Source of the DNA: Austropuccinia psidii
Taxonomy: Eukaryota; Basidiomycota; Pucciniomycetes; Pucciniales; Sphaerophragmiaceae
Direction: 5' to 3'
Length of the DNA stretch: 64,000 nt
Assembly (NCBI GenBank): GCA_023105745.1
Contig: JALGQZ010000007.1
Coordinates: 51,751,569-51,815,568, forward strand
Positions 24,632-37,509 of this stretch are shown piece after piece; the first letter of the stretch is position 1, and each line of letters starts with the position of its first letter. Made by a program: the position numbers and the translations under genes. The notes beneath the pieces were generated by a model. It saw nothing but the letters and a program-made list of their open reading frames with translations. It was not told the DNA's origin and searched no databases.

Positions 24632-26552
24632 TGTAAGATGTGACTATGAAACTGATGATAATATTACTATTAATCAAAAGTACTATGTCTGTTCTTATGA
24701 AATATAATAATAAAATATTATTATAACCACAATTAAATAATTAAAGAATTATTTCTTTCACGTGTTAAGCACTACTAGTGATTTTAACAGTGAGTAAGTA
24801 ATTGTCTACTAGAATCAATTACAAGAAGAATTTAATAATAAAAACTTCTTTATTAAAATAATAAAATTATTTTAATATATAATTATCTTTTGCAAGAATA
24901 ATTATAAAGATAATTCTTGAAGAAAACTAATTTTAGAGAAAAACTTTAAGAATTAAAGATAAATCACTCACTAATATTCCAAAGAGCTTATTGAAAGATA
25001 AGATAGAAAGATTTGACGTAGAATTGTGGATTTTAGAGGATCAAAATGAATTTATAAATGTATTACAACAATATATAGTTGATTTCTATGATTTCACGTC
25101 TTTCTGATTGATTCTGAAAGAATAAAACACTTAAGAAAAGTTTTAACTAATACTTACTTGTTGGTAATATTGATATAAATGATTAATAAGATGATGATGC
25201 GGAAAAAACAGCAAGAAGAAGCTTCTTTTAAGTCAACAACAGCTCACAGAGGCGTGCCATGGAGCAAACTGAAAAAAACAGTGAGTGAGAAAACAATAAA
25301 CCTTTTTGGATTAATGATTGCATCATCTGTTGTCACGTAAGATTATCATAATTACTTAATTGAAGCTTTTACGTGACTACCAACCCCAATATGGTTAAGA
25401 ATAAAAGGAGTAACATCTGTAAATATTCTTTTATTCCAAAATAATCATTGATTTCTCAAATTTATCAATGTTATTGCCAATTTCATCACAGGTTTTAATT
25501 ACTGTGAATTTTTGAAGATTCAGTGTTTCACGTAGAATGGTCAAAAATGGACTGTACGTAAAACTTTTAATTTTACTAGTAAACCTGTAATTCTTTTTGG
25601 TTTTACGATAGATAATACAGTTCTCCATTGGTCCTGAAAGTTTCAGAAGGATTAATTAAGAATTGTACTTTTAATGAATTTTTGAAGTTTTAACCCATTT
25701 CTACGTAGAATTGCAAATATCAGTGTTTCACTGGTTACTATGAGGTAAATCAATGGATACAAGTCCAAAAAGGGTTTTAATTCCTCTTTTGGGGTTTATC
25801 CATGGAAAGTCATTAAGAATTGACGTGGTTACAGGAGTCTAAGTAGCTCTTTACCTCCTTGGCACGTCAAAATAGCAGGTTATTTGCTATTTTCTTATGA
25901 ATTACTGTAGTTGTAACATGGTAACCAAGTTCCCAAAGTGTTTTAGTTTACTAATTGGGCCAAGATCAGCCATGGATCCAAGCTTTGGAGCATTCCACGC
26001 CTCTTAGTCCTCAGAATTTGGGTACCCTGGCTCTCTTTGATGTCTTTTGTCCCCCTTGCCTATTTTTCACGTCAAAATAGAAAGTTAAGCTTATTGAGAT
26101 ATCCACTATGGGTGTACCAAAAGTCCATGTAAGAATACCATGATATTAAGTGCTCAAAACATGCATAACACTATTCTTAGTGTATATGTAACATGGGATT
26201 TCTCACTTTCCCATTATTTTAGCGTGAAATTAAGAAAAACAAACATTTTCACAGATCTTTTATGTGGTATTGATGATGTGGTATTGAAGTATTTTCCATT
26301 TTACCACCTCAAAGAGTTAATTTGAGCTTATTCACTCTATGGAGCTACCCTAGGTGAGTTTTTGTGTAGAATCCAAATCTGGCCTTGAATCCATGGATTT
26401 ACTTACTCAATAAAAAGTTATTCATCTTTTCTGAAATGAAAAATGATGAGTTTTGAATATATGCATGATATATGAGTTATGTATAATTCAAAATTTCTTT
26501 TTAAGATAATTGTGGCCTATTTGGGTATGTAAAATATACCTCAAGGCTCACA
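24632..26552 (-). mobile_element. 5' LTR of element B
   Basis: It is 1921 bp, partner of 5568-7491, followed by the ATGGC duplication at 26553. It shares with the solo LTR at 43980 the sequence around CTTATGAATTACTGTAG and AGTGTTTTAG where the 3' LTR differs. Confidence 0.92.
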
Positions 26553-26557
26553 ATGGC
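26553..26557. repeat. Target-site duplication ATGGC of element B (right copy)
   Basis: ATGGC follows the LTR terminus CTCACA directly and matches 5563-5567. Confidence 0.9.
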
Positions 26558-29500
26558 CAAAATAAGTTAAATCAAGTCTTATAAATGAATAAAGCCTTTA
26601 TCTTTCTTGATTTTTGACTTATTACTAATTTAGAAAGATATTATCTCTTATTTCTTTTGAAAAAAATGGCTTCTATATATCAAATTCAGATTTTTTCACA
26701 GATCCTCTTCTGAATAAACTGGATTGTGGATATTTTTGCATTTCAAATAGTTAAACTCCCGTTGCTTCAGAACAAACAGACAAGGGATTTAAAATTCCTT
26801 TCAATAAAGTAATTTTCAAGAGACATAATATTTTTCTAATTAATTAATTGAAATTCCTGTAATTTATTTATCATTCTTATTTTTCTCATTTTCTGGTAAC
26901 TTTTGCTCATCATTAAATTTTATCAATCTATATTATTAAGGGTAAAATCTCTCTTTTCTTTCAAGAGAAAATCAATTTCTCTCCCCTTTTTTGGATTATT
27001 ATCACTTATTTTGAAAGAAAAGTACTTGGTGATGAGAAAATAGTAGAGAAGAAGGATTAGAAGCAAAAATTTAACAGAGAAACTCCCCTAAGGGTCAATC
27101 TTTATTGCTAATACATGATGAGAAAATAGTAGAAAATGAAAACAAGAAGCAAAAGTTTCAAAAAGAAACTTCCCTAAGGGGGAAGACAAATTTGATCTAA
27201 GATGAGATTTAAATAGTAATTACAATAATTAATGTTTTGTGTATTAGCATAAATTTTAGTTTTATGCTTATACTTTAACACTGGGCTTTATGTATTACAG
27301 CACTTGCCACTGAAGGGAATCAAAAACTGAAAAGGAAATGACATGAGAGTCCCTATAATTACAGCTAATGTATAATTGTCAACAATCGTTGAAAAATTTA
27401 CAGTAGTAGCACTGGATATTACAGGTATTTTACTGTAACACATTTCACCTTTGTGAATAAATTGAAAGTAGCGGACCTTACAAAGCCTCCTACTGTAATT
27501 TGAATTGACAAAAAAAGCATAAAATTAAGTTAAATCCAATGAATCACATGAAACGAAACATAGGAAAACTCAAATAACAAGACAAAAAATCAAAAAGTCA
27601 TAAAATACTCAAAATGACATATCACCATGGAAATAAATAAGAAAACTTAAAAAGTGAAATAAAAACAATAAAAGACAACTTTTTTGAGTAGCATAAAGAA
27701 AGTTTTTTCTACTTATTTTTTATAACAAAAACCAAAAATATTTATTTTTTATAATGAAAGGAAGTGAAGCACATATTTCATGTACTCTTCTATCCCTTAT
27801 TTTATTGAGTGAGCTCCATCACTTTATTCAAAAGATTTTTTGAAAGGTAATTTTTTGATATTTTTTTTCAGTTTTTGTGTTTCTGTTTGCACATCCAGCT
27901 TTCAAGTTGAAGTATATTTATGCTATTAAAAGATGTGTGAAAGAACTATAGGGTTATAGGAGTTCAATACAGTTCTGATGAGAAAATTGAATATTAGAAG
28001 CTTTGCTTTATTTAAAGGAAGAAAGACCAGTTAGCTGAAGCTCCAAGAACTATCTGTCCATATAGAATAGTATTATATCATAAAAGTCTCACAAAGATTT
28101 TATTTCCCTGTAATATTGCTCAAATATTGTCAATATTATAAATAATAATATGTCTTTGCTTACTTAAATATTTAAGAGAAGATTCATTAAGTTTGAGAAT
28201 ATTTTGTTGCAGACTTTCATTATATTTCCAGGGATAAAAGAATATGATTCATGACTTACTTCAATAATTGATCCATTTCTTTGTAAAATAAATGTCTCTG
28301 TGGTCATGAAAGGTTTTGAGAAAACACTGTTCACAAAATTCCATAAGAAATATTTTAAGCTAATTGAATCCCGTGGCAAACCTTGGATAATAAAAATTTG
28401 ATAATTTAAACATGATTTGGACCATACTTTGATCCTAATTGAACATAGATCTGATGCAACATTTGTGCCAGCTAAAGCTTAGGTCCCAATACTTTCCACC
28501 ATAGCTTTGTGGCTTCCCTCTTCAAAATTTTACCTTAATCAATACTTCCAGCCTTCAATTAAAGATAAACACAAAAAAAGAAATATTCTAATATCCTCTT
28601 TCAAAAACACTTGAAGTAGCTTCAGATATACTATGCTCAACTAAGCTTCACAAACAACTGATAATTAATGATTTGTCGTTATTTTAGGCCGTAAAAATGA
28701 TCTTAGCTTCTCAAAATTCTCAAAAGCTTTACAAATATATCATGAGACAGAAATTTGTTTCAAGAACCAATTTATACCAGTTATTTTTCCTTGTGATAAT
28801 CCTCCCATTATTTCAAAACAACTGAATTGATTATTTTATTTACTTATAGATATGCAGTTTCTAATTCTTCCCAATAGATATTGAATATTGAAGTGAGCTT
28901 CAATAGAGCTCTTGATAAGAGTCTATAAAGGCTTCTTCTATATTCTTTTAGGAAATTCTAATGTAGAGAAACTGGGATATTAGATTCTAAATATTTTCCA
29001 TAATCTGATTTTCTGATTTTGTATCAATGATAAATTCAAGAAGATATTTTGAGGTAATGAATGTTATCAGTCAAACGAGTTCCCATAGAATCTTCAATTG
29101 ATTAGTGCATGGAAAGCTTTCAATATATCCCAATAATTTAAAAGTACATTAATGATTAAGAGAGCTAAATTTATAATGTAAAACTCTTATAGAATACAAG
29201 AAAAATAGTAAAAGAAATGAATTCCATAGAAATATATCTTGATAAAATTTTCTCAAATAATCGGATAATTGTTTGCAATAATGGCCAGCCACATTGATAG
29301 ATGAAGATTACCTTTCCAGAAATGTCACACAAATCCATGCATTATTTTAGCTTTATTTTACATATTGATACAGCTATTAACCTTCTTCACTCCAGATAAG
29401 AACTTCAAAAATCTGGTTTCTTCAGATCTTCAAGTAATACACTTAACCAAAATTCTCAGATCAGAATTAATAGTTTCTTCACAACAGTATAGAAAGTGGA

Positions 29501-30950
29501 TCTAAATTGGTATCAGGAAAGAGAAAAATTAAATTCTCAAAAACATTAACAAATCTTATGTTATTGATGGTTATTGATATTTAAAGTACTATAATTCATA
29601 CATGCTTTTCTATGAAGATCACAAAAATCTTTAGCTTACACCATGGAATTTCATAATGAGAAAGTCCCCCATTGTAATAGTGAAGCCAATATTTCAATTT
29701 AAATATCTATATTATCTAGTTATAAGTGTAAAGACCTCCTCCAAATCAGCTTATGGGCTGAAATAGTGGTTATAGTGTTTCAATAAAGCCTAAATGTGTA
29801 TGTGCCTCTCCCTGAAATGACACTGTTCCCTAAATCTGGACAGACTTTCTCAATTTTAATCATAACCTCCCTAGAAAATGAAGCAAACATAACACATATA
29901 ATTTCCCACAAAATACTTACTTCACAAGAGCAAGAATTTTAATGGTAGAGTATAATTATGAATCTTTTCACGATCTCCCTAAGCCATTTTATTAATAATG
30001 AGGAAGTTAATTCAAACTCAAAGGCTTTCAATACACATATTATGATTCTGTGGGCTCCCATATATGATATTGAAAGTTAGTTCATACTGAAGCTGTATTA
30101 TTTATGTGAAATGGCCTAAGAAATACCCCAAATATTAAATATTTTTGTAAATTGAAGGATAAAAGATAAAAAATAATATTAAAACAAGTATTTTCATAAT
30201 TTATTGTTTAATTCTGAGCCTTGAAGACCTGGAAAAAGCATTGATATTGATCAAACTGAATTCAGAATTCTTGACTTGAATTTATTCTAAAACTTCCATT
30301 TCTAAATCGAAATTCTTTCCCTATGTTCAACCTGCCTCCAGTCTATCTTGAATGTAAAATTCCAAATGCAACACATGTTTTCAGGTGTAGCCAGCTTTCT
30401 AATAGTAATTTTATGGAAGAACATGTACTTGAGAGATTTACCATTCGAAATAATTGAGAAACAGAAATAAAAATTTAAATTCACAAAATAAAGCGTCTTG
30501 AAATGAAATATTGACAAAAAATACATAGAGGCATATTTATAAGATTTTATTTATAAAACTTCTACTTAGTTCATTCATTATATTAACAATGTTCATGTTT
30601 TTCTTTCAGTTTTGATTGAATAAAGAATTAAAGACACAAAATTGATATTTTTTTGGATATTTGTCTGATTTTACATGCAAAGTATTCATAAATGTCTTAG
30701 TACAATGTATCCTTGAATAATTCCAGGAATATGCAGTTCCATAGGCTTGGGGAATATTTCAGAAATATGGAGACAATTTTGTGAGTGAGTAATTTTCTAA
30801 ATAGAAAGATTTTAAATGAAGAATGTTTTTATCAGCTCCTCTAGATGTTTTTCACTTGGAAAAGAAGAAATAGCTATAAAAATGAAATTTCAAAGTAAAC
30901 CTATTTCTATCGTGGTATCAAACCTAGATTCCACCTTCTGAATAAACTTT
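26558..30950. other. AT-rich spacer without recognisable gene
   Basis: No frame above about 75 codons and no domain, tRNA or LTR signature. It is the right flank of the element B target and is compositionally like 1242-5562. A small imperfect duplication lies at 27031-27180 and is listed separately. Confidence 0.6.
27031..27180. repeat. Imperfect direct duplication, about 65 bp twice
   Basis: GATGAGAAAATAGTAGA starts both 27031-27094 and 27117-27180. Both end in CCCTAAGGG with clear but diverged similarity between. The spacing is 86 bp. It is probably an old slippage or short tandem duplication. Confidence 0.65.
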
Positions 30951-33060
30951 GACAGTGTTATTATGAAATTAGTAACCGTGTTATTATGGAAATAATAACA
31001 GTTTTATTATGAAATTTATAATAGTGTTATTATGAAAATAATAACAGTGTTATTCTGAAATTAATAACAGTGTTATTCTGAAAGTAGTAACAGTGGTATT
31101 ATGAAAAAAATAACAGTGTTATGTTGAAAATAGTATCTGTGTTATTATGAAAATAATAAAAGTGTTATCATGAAAGAAAGGACAGTGTATTAATTGAAAT
31201 AAGAACGGTGTTGTTATGAAAATGATAACAGTGTTATTATGAAAATGATATCAGCGTTATTCTTTGCATAATAAAACTGTTATTATGCAAATAATAACAG
31301 TTTTATTATAAAAATGATAACATTGTATCATAAAAACAATAACAGTGCTATTATCAAAATCATAAAAGTGTTATTATCAAAATAATAAAAGTGTTATTAT
31401 CAAAATAATAACAGTGTTATTATCAAAATAATAAAAGTGTTATTATCAAAATAATAACAGTGTTATTATCAAAATAATAACAGTGTAACTATTAAAATAA
31501 TATTAGTGCTATTATCAAAATAATAACAGTGTTATTATCAAAATAATAACAGTGTTATTATCAAAATAATGACAGTGTTATTATCAAAATAATAACAGTG
31601 TTATTATCAAAATAATGACAGTTTTATTATCAAAATAATAACAGTGTTATTATCAAAATAATAACAGTGTTATTATCAAAATAATAACAGTGTTATTATC
31701 AAAATAATAACAGTGTTATTATCAAAATAATAACAGTGTTATTATCAAAATAATAACAGTGTTATTATCAAAATAATAACAGTGTTATTATCAAAATAAT
31801 AACAGTGTTATTATCAAAATAATAACAGTGTTATTATCAAAATAATAACAGTGTTATTATCAAAATAATAACAGTGTTATTATCAAAATAATAACAGTGT
31901 TATTATCAAAATAATAACAGTGTTATTATCAAAATAATAACAGTGTTATTATCAAAATAATAACAGTGCTATTATCAAAATAAGAACAGTGTTATTATCA
32001 AAATAAGAACAGTGTTATTATCAAAATAAGAACAGTGTTATTATCAAAATAATAACAGTGTTATTATCAAAATAATAACAGTTACATTATCAAAATAATA
32101 ACAGTGTTATTATCAAAATAATAACAGTGTTATTATCAAAATAATAACAGTCTTATTATCAAAATAATAACAGTGTTATTATCAAAATAATAACAGTGTT
32201 ATTATCAAAATAATAACAGTGTTATTATCAAAATAATAACAGTGTTATTATCAAGATAAGAACAGTGTTATTATCAAAATAATAACAGTGTTATTATCAA
32301 AATAATAACAGTGTTATTATAAAAATAATAACAGTGTTATTATAAAAATAATAACAGTGTTATTATCAAAGTAATAACAGTGTTATTATAAAAATAATAA
32401 CAGTGTTATTATCAAAGTAATAACAGTGTTATTATAAAAATAATAACAGTGTTATTATCACCATAATAACAGTGCTATTATCAAAATAATAACAATGTTA
32501 TTATCAAAATAATAACAGTGTTATTAACAAAATAATAACACTGTTATTAAAAAAATAATAACAGTGTTATTATCAAAATAATAACAACGTTATTATCAAA
32601 ATAAGAACAATGTTATTATCAAAATAATAACAGTGTTATTATCAAAATAATAACAGTGTTATTATCAAAATAATAACAACGTTATTATCAAAATAATAAC
32701 AGCGTTACTATCAAAATAATAACAGTGTTATTATCAAAATAATAACAGTGTTATTATCAAAATAATAACAGTGTTATTATCAAAATGATAACAGTGTTAT
32801 TATCAAAATAATAACAGTGTTATTATCAAAATAATAACAGTGTTATTATCAAGATAATAACAGTGTTATTATCAAAATAATAACAATCTTATTATCAAAA
32901 TAATAACAGAGCTATTATCAAAATAATAACAGTGTTATTATAAAAAGAATAACAGTGTTATTATCAAAATAATAACAATGTCATCATCAAAATAATGAAA
33001 GTGTTATTATCAAAATAGTAAGATTTTTGTTATGAGAATGATAGAAGTGTTAACATGAAT
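30951..33060. repeat. 23-bp minisatellite with palindromic unit, about 90 copies
   Basis: The core unit is CAAA followed by ATAATAAC-AGT-GTTATTAT, that is, an 8-bp perfect inverted repeat around a 3-base centre plus a 4-base linker. The tract is 2110 bp, or about 92 units by length. Units are most uniform in the middle (about 31620-32340) and decay towards both ends (TATGAAA in place of TATCAAA on the left, TATAAAA variants on the right). That is the pattern expected from unequal exchange. Locally spread variants are visible, such as three adjacent units with AAGAAC near 31976-32040 and a 46-bp dimer near 32340-32450. It ends right before the pol relic. Confidence 0.95.
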
Positions 33061-33066
33061 ATACAC

Positions 33067-35151
33067 CAGTAAGCTTGGAGTTAGAGAAGTTGAAGTCAGA
33101 ACAGTTTAACGAAGCTGAAATTGGGCTTCATGTTACTGATTAAAAATAAAAGAATCTCTCTCCCTTTTTATATGACCACAAAGAAGCCTTTGTATCTGAT
33201 AAAGAACCATTGGGTTCAGTTATTGTTCATGAAGCTTAAATTATTTTGAACATTGAGAGGCCCTATACACCAATATTGAGAAGGCCTGCATACCCAGAAA
33301 GCCCTTGAGCTTCAAATCAAAAAGATACTGTATCTTAGTGTAATAAGAAAGGTTTGTCACAATGAGGAAGTAGAAATAACAACACCAATCATAGGGGGAT
33401 GGCATAAGGGAAGTTCCAGAATGGTTGGGGACATTAGAGCTCTAAACACTTACACTGTCTCAGATAGGTATCCCATACCAAAAATCCAAATCTCCCTCAC
33501 TAAAATATCTCAGAAAGTATACATAAGCACTATGGCTGCCCTTAAGGGATCCCAGAAAAATGTAGAGACACCAAGAGAAAGAAAATATTTGAGAATTATT
33601 GTTCATTGTGGGGTGTTTAAATATTTAAGAATGCCTTTTGGTATCAAAAAGGCACCTTCACACTTCCAAAGGATGATGAATGGAATCTTCCCTGAAGATC
33701 TCTTAGAAGGATTGTTAATCATTTACATTGATGAAATTTTTGTCTGTTACAAGACTTGGGAGGAACATATATACAGACTATCCAGAATTTTGGGAAACGT
33801 ACAATCTGTAAACATGAAAATTGCTTTAAAGAAATGTCATTTTGGATTTCAAGAACTCAAAGCCTTTGGACATTGAGTATATTGTCAATCCCTTGGAATT
33901 GAGAAAAACAAGATTGCAACTGTACTACTGATACCTATTCCTCAGAAAAAAAGGGAATCCACTTATTTTTGGAATTTGCAGGATACTAAAGGCTTCAAAT
34001 CAAATACTTTGCATCCATAGCAAGAACTCTTTATGAATTGTGTGACAAACACACAGTATTTGACCTTTGAGGAAGTAAGGGACAGGTATAATCAAGATAA
34101 GAACTGTACCATCCTTTGCCAATTTCTTACTAAACATTATAAGGATAACTACTTCATACATGCCTTGGATGAAATATGGAAGAAGCAATATGATGAAGGA
34201 AGATTTCATTTACTTGATGACATAATTTACCATAGGACTAAACACACATGATGAGCTTTGTGGAGAGATCCTTAATCAATCTTGTATTAAAGGAATGCCA
34301 TTAAATCCCCTTTTCAGGACACCTATATGAGGACAGAACAAGGGATACAGTCAAGACCTTTATATGGTGACCAATGTGGCAAAACAATGTTTCAGAATAT
34401 TGACAAACCTGTAATAGATTTCAAAAGGAAAAGAAATCCACTGGAAGAAGACTTGAAAATATGATCAAAATCCAAGAACCCAGAAGGCCTTGGGAAATTG
34501 TCCATATTGATTGGGTAACTGGCCTACCACCAGGGGGTGATAGAAGCTATAATGCATGCCTAATGAATTTTGAAATGTTCAGTAATACTCCAATCTTTTT
34601 GCCATTTCACACAGATGATACAGCCATGGATATAGTTCTTCTGATATGGGATAGAGTATAATCATGGACTATCATATTCACAAAAATTATTATTGAAACA
34701 GATACCAAATTCACCTCAGCACTATGGGCAAACCTTCTCCAGCTATTTTGAGGAAAGTTATCCTTCTCTAAAACCTGCAGCTCACAAACTGATCGTCTAG
34801 CTGAAATAATATTTAAAACTGTGAAAGACATGTTCAGATGATTTTTTGCATATTGCCTAGAGTTCAAATATTGCAATTGGTTCACCCATGATGGGCTTAC
34901 CATTCTACTTGAACTCAAATTAGCATATTAAAAATACATTCATGCCAGTACCAAGCAGACTCCTGCCATTCTAAAAAAAGGATGGAATCCCAGATTGGCC
35001 CAATATTTCTTGAGGAAAGAGTTGGTTGAGATATATCCTACAGATTCTAGCTTCAAAGCAATGCTATAAAAATCTGGAAAGCATGCAGTAAGGTGCATGG
35101 AGGACTGATTTTCATATTTCAAAGACAAATGGGACAAATCACATGCTACTC
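33067..35151 (+). pseudogene. Decayed E-like pol relic
   Basis: Fragments in several frames match the Pol of elements B, C and E: an end-of-protease/RT linker (DKEPLGS), RT at 33421-33876 with YIDEIF in place of YIDDII, then a jump across RNase H to FEEVRDRYNQDKN at about 34060, and the integrase core ([15 protein letters not shown]) near 34490. It stops at DKWDKSHAT, where the F LTR begins at 35152. Stops and frameshifts are many and RNase H is largely deleted. Its wording is closest to the E tail at 47667. It is clearly dead and older than element F. Confidence 0.88.
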
Positions 35152-36703
35152 TGTCACAACCATGGCAATTACCCTCCTGGACTCCATATGGCATATCAGT
35201 ACCATATCAATTTTATGGAAATTTGGCCATATCCATAATAACTGGCGAAATTGGCCCCCTCATCTTGTATGACCTTTTATGGTCATTTTCACTTCTGGGG
35301 CCAACCTGGCCCCTTCACCATCATCAGGGCCTTCCTGGCCTTTCTCTGCTTTTGGGCACTCTTTGGTATTTTCCAGTCCACAGGGAAAATACAGCCCAAA
35401 ATCCTGTATTTGGCTTTTTAAGCTTTAAATACAGTTTTGCGCATTTTGTGCACTTTTGTGCATTTTGTGCATTTTTGCTGTATTCAGCTGTATATGCCAT
35501 TTTACCATGTATTATGGGAAATATGTCCAAAAGGACATATCAGGCCTTTTGGGGCTTAATTGCCAATATTTGTGCATTTTGGGCACTTTTGTGCATTTTG
35601 TGCATTTCTGTGCATTTTGCACATTTTTGCGCAAATATAGTTTTAAAGCTTTATTAGCTGTATTTGGCCAAAAAGCCAAAAGTGGCCAAAAACCCCAAAA
35701 GGCACTTTGTCACCTCTGAAGCCTCCAAAACCCAATTTTCACTCTTATCCTCCTGGCATCATTCCAAAATACCTTTGGCCACTTTCAACCTTCAATAACC
35801 AAAAATTCCATAAATGGTGTTATACAGCATTATGCACATTTTTTCACCAGAAATTCAATAGCTCATAAATCAGATGGTTATTTCAACTTTTTATTCAGGT
35901 AATCAAGGCATCACGTCCTCCAGAGGATTCATCAAGGCTCAAGGACAAGTGACAATCTCAAATACCAATGGCACCATCAAGCAATCATTGGTTATTCTTA
36001 TTCACTGTATTCTTCCAAAGGAATACTGGCAATAAATTATCAAGGGATATTCAAGAGGAAGTTCAAAACAGTTTGTCAAGAGTAAGTGCTCCATCAATCC
36101 ACCTTGGCAACCACATTCATTTCAATACAGTCTGGATTCATCAACAGCTGTATTTCAATCATACATAATGGGAAAATCATTCAACACAGTTCATTTCCCA
36201 ATCTGGCACGGTATACACTTCATCAAGCTGTCAATACAGCTTCAAGGATTCAATACAGACTAGCTTTCAGCCTGAAGGAGTAAAGCTCTCAACATTTCAC
36301 ATATACCAGCCTCTTTTGACCTTGGGGGTTTTTCCCCCAGTTAATTAATATATGTTTTTTTATCTTTATTTATTTTATCATTTTTGGTTAAGTGAATACT
36401 GATATTATCAAGTCAGTCATTTAGAACCTTTTCTTTATTCTTGCTTTTCTCGTCAATGGATACTTGGTGGTGATATCCTTACTAATTCCATTGTTCATTT
36501 TGGAATGTGGGAACAGTGATTAAGGACTTACTTGATTGACTCTTTGGCCATTTTGTGTCTCTTTCCTCTTATTGCATCTCATCTTTGTACCTGCATATAT
36601 ATCAGAGGAATTCAATTCTTTATTTTATTTGATTTATTCTTTTGGAGACTTCCATGTGAGATCCAGGCCACTCTTGCTTTTCTGTCCAAGAGCCCTTGTG
36701 ACA
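35152..36703 (+). mobile_element. 5' LTR of element F
   Basis: It is 1552 bp, from TGTCACAACC to CCCTTGTGACA, so its ends are the inverted repeat TGTCAC/GTGACA. The 5' part matches 815-1 on the minus strand. The 3' part (GGGGTTTTTCCCCCAGTTAATTAA near 36330 and GTGACA end) matches 59237-59876. Tandem GTGCATTTT words lie at 35435-35480 and 35566-35636. The GGGGTTTTTCCCCC palindrome may help RNA 3' end formation, which is inference. Confidence 0.82.
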
Positions 36704-37509
36704 TTATATTAATCAACTCATAATTCCTTTTCATTCTGTTCATTCTTTCTTTATAATATCATTTTCTCATTTAATTGAAATGATGACTTTTTTTGCTTAT
36801 GAACTTTATGATTTATTGTCACCTCTCAATTTTTTCTCATTCATTCTTCATTCTGAAAATTGAAAGCTGGACCAATTTTTATCTTTGTTTCTCTTTTTTT
36901 AAATCTTTTGCAAATCATCAAATCCATTTGATTCATAATCCAGGTTTAATTTTAAAGTTTATTTTGAAATTTCTCATCAAATTAATTCAGACACATTATT
37001 CACATCAAGATTCATTTTTGATTCATTCTTCATGAATTTTGATTTTGAAGAAGAGCTCACTTTATTTGAATTGATTGATTGATTTGGCATAAGTGAAATT
37101 GACTTCAAGAAAATTGATTAACCTGAAGATTTTATTGATTTTGCTGACTTTCACATCAAGAACTTTGACATAAATTGATTTTGCTTCAAGATTTCATTTG
37201 ATTGATTGATTTTCTGCAAGCTTTTGATTTTGATTTTGATTGATTTGACATATTGATTTATTGACTTGAAGAATTCATTTTGACATTTGATTGATTGATT
37301 TACCTCAAGATTTCTTTTTACTCATTAATTTTTCTTCAAGACATTGATTTAATTTTGACTTCAACACTTCATTTCAAATATCATTAATTAATGTACCTGA
37401 AAATGTTTATTTGATTCATTGGTTTCCCTCAATATTTGATTGTTTATTTTTTGACTTCAAGCAAATTTTGATTTTTTATTCATTTATCTTAATTTTTATT
37501 CCCAAAATC
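36704..37509 (+). other. Element F leader, TTGATT-rich low-complexity tract
   Basis: There is no coding frame between LTR and gag. From about 37030 to 37470 the sequence is dominated by repeated TTGATTGATT and GACTTCAAG words with few guanines outside them. This looks like a degenerate simple-repeat 5' untranslated region. I could not identify a tRNA-type primer site after 36703. Confidence 0.6.

Larger units (their letters stand above)
5568..26552 (-). mobile_element. Ty3/gypsy element B, interrupted by nested element C
   Basis: This is a minus-strand LTR retrotransposon bounded by LTRs at 5568-7491 and 24632-26552 and flanked by the ATGGC duplication. In its own direction it has a 5' LTR, a candidate PBS, a leader with a small exon, ORF1 overlapping gag, gag, pol and a purine tract. 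Element C (12129-22834) splits the Gag reading frame; without C and one copy of its duplication, about 10.3 kb remains. The two LTRs differ at roughly 3 percent of positions by eye count. Gag has one stop in the 5' part and two around 11874-11990, so the copy is probably not functional although its pol frame is long and open. Confidence 0.92.

Noticed and set aside
30951..33060. The regular repeats could be taken for a CRISPR array.
   Set aside because: There are no unique spacers; units are directly tandem with a 23-bp period, and the context is eukaryotic retrotransposon DNA.
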